Positions 53,653-58,626 of a DNA stretch of 58,626 nucleotides are shown here, one piece after another (within the stretch, counting starts at the first letter, position 1; every line of letters starts with the position of its first letter). Location of the stretch: assembly GCA_004557905.1 (NCBI GenBank), contig SFFH01000013.1:1-58626 (forward strand), in the 5' to 3' direction. This DNA comes from Clostridiales bacterium (GTDB taxonomy: Bacteria; Bacillota; Clostridia; Christensenellales; Aristaeellaceae). The notes beneath the pieces are model-generated. The model was not told the origin of the DNA. It ran no database searches and saw nothing but the letters and a program-made list of their open reading frames with translations. The position numbers and the translations under genes are program-made.

Positions 53653-53910
53653 TTACAGGTTCGCCTTGAAGAATTCTTCCATTGCCGGACCGGCGACGGC
53701 TTCGTCCTCGCCCTCGACGCGGACGGTCACGGTCTCGCCGCACTTGACGCCCAGCTTCATCAGCGCCATCAGCTTGAGGACGTTCACGGCGGTGCCGTCC
53801 TTCTCCACGGTGATGGTGCTCTTGTACTTCCTGCCTTCCTTGCTCAGCAGGCCGGCCGGACGGGCGTGGATGCCGACGGGATCCTTGATGGTGTAGACAA
53901 ACTCGATCAT
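53653..53910 (-). CDS. ptsH: HPr phosphocarrier with Lys at the Ser46 position
   Basis: The 85-residue protein has the active His15 in GIHARPAG and the normal HPr length. The regulatory block, usually V-N-x-K-S-I with Ser46, reads VNVLKLMALM, with Lys46. It therefore cannot be phosphorylated by HPr kinase at that site and should not act as CcpA co-repressor. Ser52, common in others, is also Lys. It is encoded between nagB and ptsI. It could be a dedicated HPr for amino-sugar transport, with another general HPr elsewhere. Confidence 0.92.
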   Translation of the reverse strand: MIEFVYTIKDPVGIHARPAGLLSKEGRKYKSTITVEKDGTAVNVLKLMALMKLGVKCGETVTVRVEGEDEAVAGPAMEEFFKANL

Positions 53911-53963
53911 GGGATTTCCTCCTCAATCATATTCTGCTTTTGCAGCAGTCCTTTCAGACGGGC

Positions 53964-54689
53964 TTACACGAGGCTGAGCGCATCCTCGTCCGCGACGAGC
54001 ACGAAGTTCGGGTGCATCTGCAGGATGGACGCCGGCACATGCGGGGTCACCGGGCCGAAGAACGCCTTCTTGATGATCTCGGCCTTGTCGCGTCCGGAGA
54101 CAATCATCAGCACCTTGCGGGCGCTCATGATGGTGTGGGTGCCCATGGTGTACGCCTGGCGCGGCACCTCGTCCCTGGAGGCGAAGAAGCGCTTGTTGGC
54201 CTCAATGGTCTCCTCGGTCAGGTCGACGCAGTGGGTGCCCATGTCAAAGGCGTCGCTCGGCTCGTTGAAGCCGATGTGGCCGTCGTGGCCGATGCCCAGC
54301 AGCTGCAGGTCGACGCCGCCCATGCTGGCGATCACCGCGTCATAGCGCTTGCACTCGGCGTCCGCGTCCATGTTGGTGCCGTCCGGCAGGTTGATGCGGT
54401 CTTGCGGGATGTTCACATGGTCGAACAGGTTCCTGTGCATGAAGCTCCAGTAGCTCTCCCTGTGCTCGCGCGGCAGGCCGCGGTACTCGTCCAGGTTTAC
54501 CGTGGAGACCTCGGAAAAGTCGAGGTCTCCGCTCTTGTACCACTCGACCAGGTTCTTGTAGGTGCCCACCGGGGTACCGCCGGTCGCCAGGCCGAGCACG
54601 CAGTTCGGCTTGTGGATGACCTGCGCGGCGATGATGGCCGCAGCCTTGCGGGACATCTCGTCATAATTCTTGGTGCGGATGATTCTCAT
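53964..54689 (-). CDS. nagB: Glucosamine-6-phosphate deaminase
   Basis: The 241-residue enzyme shows LGLATGGTPVGTY (about 33-45), NLDEYRGL, and the catalytic IGHDGHIGFNEPS (near 133-145). It converts GlcN-6-P to fructose-6-P and ammonia. The ATG at 54689 with GAAGAGGA five bases upstream is preferred over a TTG just before. It heads the nagB-ptsH-ptsI operon, under a palindromic operator. With NanA, NanE and ROK kinase it completes sialic acid use, except for NagA, which is not in the window. Confidence 0.94.
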   Translation of the reverse strand: MRIIRTKNYDEMSRKAAAIIAAQVIHKPNCVLGLATGGTPVGTYKNLVEWYKSGDLDFSEVSTVNLDEYRGLPREHRESYWSFMHRNLFDHVNIPQDRINLPDGTNMDADAECKRYDAVIASMGGVDLQLLGIGHDGHIGFNEPSDAFDMGTHCVDLTEETIEANKRFFASRDEVPRQAYTMGTHTIMSARKVLMIVSGRDKAEIIKKAFFGPVTPHVPASILQMHPNFVLVADEDALSLV

Positions 54690-54751
54690 CAAAATCCTCT
54701 TCCCTTCAAAGCATCATTAGGGGCGCACGATACGCACGCAGTGATGCGCCG

Positions 54752-54796
54752 TACTATGTACTACATAGTATATCGCCCTTCTATCAACAAAGTCAA
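54752..54796 (-). promoter_or_regulatory. nagB promoter with 19-bp palindromic operator
   Basis: On the minus strand TTGACT (54791-54796) and TATACT (54767-54772) are 18 bases apart. A perfect palindrome TACTATGTA-C-TACATAGTA (54752-54770) overlaps the -10 and the start point, as a repressor site would. No regulator gene for it is adjacent; a GntR-type amino-sugar repressor encoded elsewhere is likely. Confidence 0.8.
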
Positions 54797-54916
54797 TATC
54801 TCCCGTCTGTTTTTGTGCATTCTATCGGCCGTGCGCACCCCTTGCCTGGCGCGCAGACGCAATGCGGCCCCGCCCGGCTGCGCTTCCGGGACAGGGCCGC
54901 TGATGCGTCTTCTTTT

Positions 54917-55684
54917 CTATGTGCTTTGGTCCGCCTTCCGCCTGCGCCGCTCCTCCTTCAGGCTCCGCAGGATGATCGTCCGGGCCCTTTCCGCGCCCTC
55001 CCGGCTCATTGCGGGCGTGCCGGCAAGCGGATAGGGAATGCCCAGCTGCGCGTACTTGGCCACGCCCATCGTGTGATACGGCAGCACGTCCAGCGCCTTC
55101 ACGTTGGAAAGCCCGCCGATGAAGCGGCCCAGGCGGGCAAGCGCTTCCTCATCGTCCGTCACGCCCGGGACAACGACGTGCCTGATCCACACCGGGACGC
55201 CCTTTCTTTCCAGATACCGGGCAAAGGCCAAGATGCCGCCGTTGTCCATGCCCGTCAGCTTCTTGTGCGCGGGCACGTCGATGTGCTTGATGTCCAGCAT
55301 CACCAGGTCCGTCAGCGCCATCAGCGCGTCGAGCCTGTCGTTGTAGTCAGACGTTCCCTCGCGGTACGTCGCGCCGGAGGTATCGATGCAGGTGTGGATA
55401 TGCCTCTCCTTCGCCAGGGCAAACAGCTCCAGCAGGAAGTCGATCTGCAGAAGCGGCTCGCCGCCGGTGACGGTGAGGCCGCCGCTGCCGTAAAACGCCT
55501 TATTGCGCTCGTACTGCTCGATCAACACCTGCGGGCTCATGCGCATGCCCTTGCCCACTTCCCAGCTGTCGGGATTGTGGCAGTACTGGCAGCGCATCGG
55601 GCAGCCCTGACAGAAGATCACGAACCGCAGCCCGGGGCCGTCCACCGTGCCGAAGCTCTCCACCGAGTGAATGTATCCGTCCAT
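54917..55684 (-). CDS. pflA: Pyruvate formate-lyase activating enzyme
   Basis: The 255-residue radical SAM protein has CX3CX2C at Cys28, Cys32 and Cys35 in QGCPMRCQYC, VTGGEPLLQ, and no ferredoxin insert, as in PflA proper. It installs the glycyl radical of PFL. The ATG at 55684 starts the family N-terminus MDGYIHSVESFGTVDGPG. It follows the PFL genes on the same strand, but about 200 bases with two repeats lie between. Here its target glycine is in a separate 80-residue protein. Confidence 0.94.
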   Translation of the reverse strand: MDGYIHSVESFGTVDGPGLRFVIFCQGCPMRCQYCHNPDSWEVGKGMRMSPQVLIEQYERNKAFYGSGGLTVTGGEPLLQIDFLLELFALAKERHIHTCIDTSGATYREGTSDYNDRLDALMALTDLVMLDIKHIDVPAHKKLTGMDNGGILAFARYLERKGVPVWIRHVVVPGVTDDEEALARLGRFIGGLSNVKALDVLPYHTMGVAKYAQLGIPYPLAGTPAMSREGAERARTIILRSLKEERRRRKADQST

Positions 55685-55732
55685 CGTCCCTAAAACCCTT
55701 CTTCGCTGTGTAGCAGCTTCAATCCGAAATCC

Positions 55733-55785
55733 CTTGCCTTCCCCTATGGGGAAGGTGGCTCGCCACAGGCGAGACGGATGAGGTC
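55733..55785. repeat. interspersed palindromic repeat
   Basis: Hairpins CCTTCCCCTATGGGGAAGG (stem CCTTCCCC/GGGGAAGG) and CTCGCC-ACA-GGCGAG, a unit type I know as common non-coding repeats in gut Clostridia. It is joined to the 77-bp repeat that follows. Confidence 0.6.
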
Positions 55786-55786
55786 C

Positions 55787-55863
55787 ACGTTGGGGCTGCC
55801 GCCCCAAACCCTGCTCGGGGACATTGTCCCCGAACCCCTTCTTCGCTTCGCGCTGATCAATGC
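55787..55863 (+). repeat. 77-bp interspersed repeat, copy 2
   Basis: Second copy of the repeat at 47812-47888, same length, about seven mismatches, same internal palindromes. It lies between the radical-domain gene and pflA. Confidence 0.8.
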
Positions 55864-55881
55864 AGCTTCAGCAAAAGAACG

Positions 55882-56124
55882 TCAGATTCTGTCATGGAAG
55901 GTGCGGGAGATGACCTCGTCCTGCTGTTCCTTCGTCAGCTTGATGAAGTTGACCGCGTAGCCGCTGACGCGGACGGTGAGCTGCGGATACTTCTCCGGGT
56001 GCTTCTGCGCGTCCAGCAGCGTCTCCCTGCTGAACACGTTGACGTTGAGGTGGTGGCCGCCCTTCTTGACATAGCCGTCCAGCAGCGCCACCAGGTTATC
56101 GATCTGATTCTGAGTTGCCGTCAT
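55882..56124 (-). CDS. Stand-alone glycyl radical domain of the split pyruvate formate-lyase
   Basis: The 80-residue protein is only the C-terminal PFL domain: GHHLNVNVFSRETLLDA (about 23-39) and the radical loop LTVRVSGYAVNF with Gly55, followed by LTKEQQDEVISRTF. It resembles YfiD/GrcA spare-part proteins, but without their N-terminal extension. Here the large PFL gene upstream lacks this domain, so this protein is needed for activity and is not a repair part. It has its own ATG with AAAGGAG seven bases upstream, 15 bases after the PFL stop, which argues against a simple sequencing error. Confidence 0.9.
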   Translation of the reverse strand: MTATQNQIDNLVALLDGYVKKGGHHLNVNVFSRETLLDAQKHPEKYPQLTVRVSGYAVNFIKLTKEQQDEVISRTFHDRI

Positions 56125-56139
56125 GGTTCTGCTCCTTTC

Positions 56140-58269
56140 TCACTCGAGTTCGTCGTCCGCATCCAGGCCCTCAAAGAGCGTCGGCGCGTTGCAGCCGCCC
56201 AGGCCGCAGTCGATGTCCACGTCGATATCGCCCACGAAGATCTGATCCTCCTTGCCCAGCGCGCCCGGAATGATGGAGAACGTGTTGGAGATGCCATCCT
56301 TCGCGTCCTTGAACGGCAGCTTTGCCACGGAGGCCAGGGACGCCACCGCGCCGTGGCTGTCGCGGCGGTGCATCGGGTTGGCGCCCGGGGCAAACGGCTC
56401 GCCCTTCTTGCGGCCGTCCGGTGTGGAGCCGGTCGCCCGGCCGTAGACCACGTTGGAGGTGATGGTCAGGATGGAGGTCGTGGGGATGGAGTCGCGGTAG
56501 GTGTGGTTCTTGCGCACGTGCTCCATAAACCGGTGCACGATGCCGCGGGCGATGTTGTCCACGCGGTCGTCGTCGTTGCCGTACTTGGGGAAGTCGCCCT
56601 CCACCTCGTAATCGACGGCCAGGCCGGTTTCGTCGCGGATGACCTTGACGCGGGCGTACTTGATGGCAGACAGGGAATCTGCGACAACGGACAGTCCTGC
56701 GATGCCCGTGGCGAACCAGCGGGTCACGTTCTTGTCGTGCAGCGCCATCTGCAGCTTCTCGTAGCAGTATTTGTCGTGCATGTAGTGGATGACGTTGAGG
56801 GTGTTGACGTACACCTCCGCCAGCCAGCGCATCATCGCGTCGAACTTCTCCATGACCTCGTCGTAGTCGAGGTACTCGCCGGTGATCGGCGTGAACTTCG
56901 GGCCGACCTGCTTGTGGCTGATCTCGTCCACGCCGCCGTTGATGGCGTACAGCAGGCACTTGGCCAGGTTGGCGCGCGCGCCGAAGAACTGCATTTCCAG
57001 GCCGATGCGCATGGAGGACACGCAGCAGGCGATACCGTAGTCGTCGCCGTGGGTGAAGCGCATCATATCGTCGTTCTCGTACTGGATGGACGAAGATTCA
57101 ATGGACATCTTCGCGCAGTAGCGCTTGAAGTTCGTCGGCAGGTTGACGGACCAGAGCACCGTCAGGTTCGGCTCCGGGGACGGGCCGAGGTTGGCCAGCG
57201 TGTGCAGGTAGCGATAGCTCATCTTCGTCACCAGGTGACGGCCGTCGATGGCCACGCCGCCGATGGACTCGGTGACCCACTGCGGATCGCCGGAGAAGAG
57301 CTGGTTGTATTCCGGCGTGCGGGCAAACTTCACCATGCGCAGCTTCATGATGAAGTGGTCGACCATCTCCTGGATTTCCTGCTCGGTGAACAGGCCGCGG
57401 CGCAGGTCGCGCTCAGCGTAGATATCCAGGAACGTGCTGGTGCGGCCCAGGGACATCGCCGCGCCGTTCTGCTCCTTGATGGCGCCCAGGTAGCCAAAGT
57501 ACAGCCACTGGATCGCTTCCTTCACGTTGCCCGCCGGGCGGCCGATGTCAAAGCCGTAGCTGGCAGCCATCTCCTTGAGCTGGCCCAGCGCGCGGATCTG
57601 CTCGGAGAGCTCCTCGCGCTGCTGGATGACCTTGGAGTACATCGCCGAGCGGGTCTGCTCCTTCTGCTCGAGCTTGTCCTCAATCAGGCAGTCCACGCCG
57701 TAGAGCGCCACGCGGCGGTAGTCGCCGATGATGCGGCCGCGGCCGTAGGCGTCCGGCAGGCCGGTGATGATGTGGCTGGAGCGGCAGGCGCGCATCTCCG
57801 GGGTGTAGGCGTCAAACACGCCCGCGTTGTGCGTCTTGCGGTGTACGGTGAAGAACTCGCTCATCCGGGGATCGATCGTGTAGCCGTGATCCTTGCAGGC
57901 CTTCTCCGCCATGCGGATGCCGCCGTAGGGCATGAACGCGCGCTTGAACGGCTTGTCCGTCTGCAATCCGACGATCTGCTCCTTGTCCTTGTCAAGATAC
58001 CCCGGGCCGTGGGAGGTGATGGTGGAGATGATCTCCGTGTCCATGTCCAGCACGCCGCCCTTGGCGATCTCCTCCTTCGTCAGCGCACAGACCTGATCCC
58101 ACAGGTCGAGCGTGTCCTGCGTCGGCCCCTCGAGGAAATCCTCATTGCCGTCGTAGGGCGTGTAGTTGTGCTGGATAAAGCTGCGGACGTTGACCTCGCG
58201 GCACCAGGTCGCGCGCTCGAAGCCGTCCCACTCCTTGAACTGGTAGTCCATGTAATCCAGATGATCCAT
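56140..58269 (-). CDS. pflB: Pyruvate formate-lyase catalytic body without its glycyl-radical domain
   Basis: The 709-residue protein is clearly PFL: adjacent active-site cysteines Cys415-Cys416 in IACCVSSM, FMPYGGIRMAE near the N-terminus, TSTFLDIYAERDL (about 279), RATGSTPDGRKKGEPFAPGA and SNTFSIIPGALGKED near the C-terminus. After that point normal PFL (about 740-760 residues) continues into the radical domain. Here it ends with an acidic tail (FVGDIDVDIDCGLGG... DADDELE), and the radical domain follows as a separate gene. Together they should split pyruvate plus CoA to acetyl-CoA and formate. A promoter lies upstream at 58411-58439. Confidence 0.92.
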   Translation of the reverse strand: MDHLDYMDYQFKEWDGFERATWCREVNVRSFIQHNYTPYDGNEDFLEGPTQDTLDLWDQVCALTKEEIAKGGVLDMDTEIISTITSHGPGYLDKDKEQIVGLQTDKPFKRAFMPYGGIRMAEKACKDHGYTIDPRMSEFFTVHRKTHNAGVFDAYTPEMRACRSSHIITGLPDAYGRGRIIGDYRRVALYGVDCLIEDKLEQKEQTRSAMYSKVIQQREELSEQIRALGQLKEMAASYGFDIGRPAGNVKEAIQWLYFGYLGAIKEQNGAAMSLGRTSTFLDIYAERDLRRGLFTEQEIQEMVDHFIMKLRMVKFARTPEYNQLFSGDPQWVTESIGGVAIDGRHLVTKMSYRYLHTLANLGPSPEPNLTVLWSVNLPTNFKRYCAKMSIESSSIQYENDDMMRFTHGDDYGIACCVSSMRIGLEMQFFGARANLAKCLLYAINGGVDEISHKQVGPKFTPITGEYLDYDEVMEKFDAMMRWLAEVYVNTLNVIHYMHDKYCYEKLQMALHDKNVTRWFATGIAGLSVVADSLSAIKYARVKVIRDETGLAVDYEVEGDFPKYGNDDDRVDNIARGIVHRFMEHVRKNHTYRDSIPTTSILTITSNVVYGRATGSTPDGRKKGEPFAPGANPMHRRDSHGAVASLASVAKLPFKDAKDGISNTFSIIPGALGKEDQIFVGDIDVDIDCGLGGCNAPTLFEGLDADDELE

Positions 58270-58626
58270 GCTTCCACTCCTTATCTCTGCAGTTAGAAAT
58301 ATCTAACATTCTTGATAAAATGAAAGACAAGCTTCCTGCCCCGGCATGCTTCAGCACAAAATCTTGTCTCCTTCTTCAGTTGCACGCACCGGAAGGCTCC
58401 GGCTGCTGTCATCATAGCATACTCCCGCGCGGTTTGCAATGCCGCCGCACTCAGTTTGGCAGGGCTGCTGCTTTTGCATTCGCAATTTTGACAAAATGAG
58501 CATGAAACGCTTGCGCAGCATAAGGGAGATTTTGTTAATTAACAGAAACTGATACTCGAATTTGCAGCTTTGGGGGGAACGCGCTCCGCTGGGGCCAGAA
58601 GGGTCGGGGAGGGTTTCGATGCCCTC
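58270..58626. promoter_or_regulatory. upstream region of the pfl operon
   Basis: No gene seen. On the minus strand TTGCAA (58434-58439) and TATGAT (58411-58416) are 17 bases apart, a good promoter for pflB. Between it and the start lies the palindrome GTTAGA-N4-TCTAAC (58292-58307), loosely like redox-regulator (Rex) sites. A second palindrome TGTTAATTAACA is at 58533-58544. The last 80 bases show nothing recognisable. Confidence 0.55.

Noticed and set aside
55882..56142. Split PFL as a simple sequencing frameshift
   Set aside because: The body gains an acidic tail, and the radical domain has its own AAAGGAG and ATG after a 15-base gap; one lost or gained base would not create this. Read checking is still advised.

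Overview
The window looks like the chromosome of an anaerobic, fermentative, fairly high-GC member of the Clostridia, probably from the gut. The evidence is oxygen-sensitive enzymes (two glycyl radical systems, an ETF-linked acyl-CoA dehydrogenase, 2-hydroxyacyl-CoA dehydratase homologues), strong AGGAGG ribosome sites, a two-gene transketolase, host-glycan sugar use (sialic acid, glucosamine), and interspersed palindromic repeats of a kind I associate with gut Clostridia. No rRNA, CRISPR array, phage or transposase gene was found.

Left part (1-28.1 kb) is an organic-acid catabolic island. It opens with the 3' half of a tRNA-Arg(CCT) gene, which looks like an attachment-site remnant. A minus-strand operon follows: CitMHS carrier, two 2-hydroxyacyl-CoA dehydratase-family subunits and a formyl-CoA-transferase-like enzyme. 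A second minus-strand set holds a glycyl radical enzyme (GRE), a MatC-like carrier and a class I CoA-transferase. Divergent from the GRE is a PucR-type regulator followed by the GRE activase and a TPR / DUF4037 / DUF4125 trio. Next come a MATE exporter, a second PucR-type regulator, an oxalate/formate-type MFS carrier, and an acyl-CoA ligase - thioesterase - acyl-CoA dehydrogenase - EtfB - EtfA operon. A broken CitMHS paralogue closes the island. Together these genes can import carboxylic acids, load them on CoA in three ways, transform them by radical chemistry and reduce or oxidise an acyl-CoA. The actual substrate cannot be read from the sequence. A palindrome TGTGC-N4-GCACA occurs upstream of three of these units and suggests one regulon. 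Both dehydratase subunits appear to lack all the cluster-binding cysteines of the family.

Middle part (28.1-35.1 kb): a potassium operon on the minus strand, ktrB-ktrA-small membrane protein-kdpD-kdpE without kdpFABC, preceded by four 11-bp tandem repeats; then an orphan secreted C39-like cysteine peptidase.

Right part (35.2-58.6 kb): a split transketolase whose N-terminal gene is frameshifted; a glycerophosphodiesterase divergent from a Ugp-type ABC importer; an SGNH esterase and a sialic-acid cluster (nanA, ABC importer, GntR regulator, nanE, two ROK kinases); an NhaC antiporter; a nagB-ptsH-ptsI operon under a perfect 19-bp operator, with an HPr that has Lys instead of Ser46; and a pyruvate formate-lyase operon in which the catalytic body and the glycyl-radical domain are separate genes, followed by pflA. 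Neither ABC importer has its own ATPase gene here.

Functional calls rest on recognised motifs and remembered family sequences; no alignment or database search was run.
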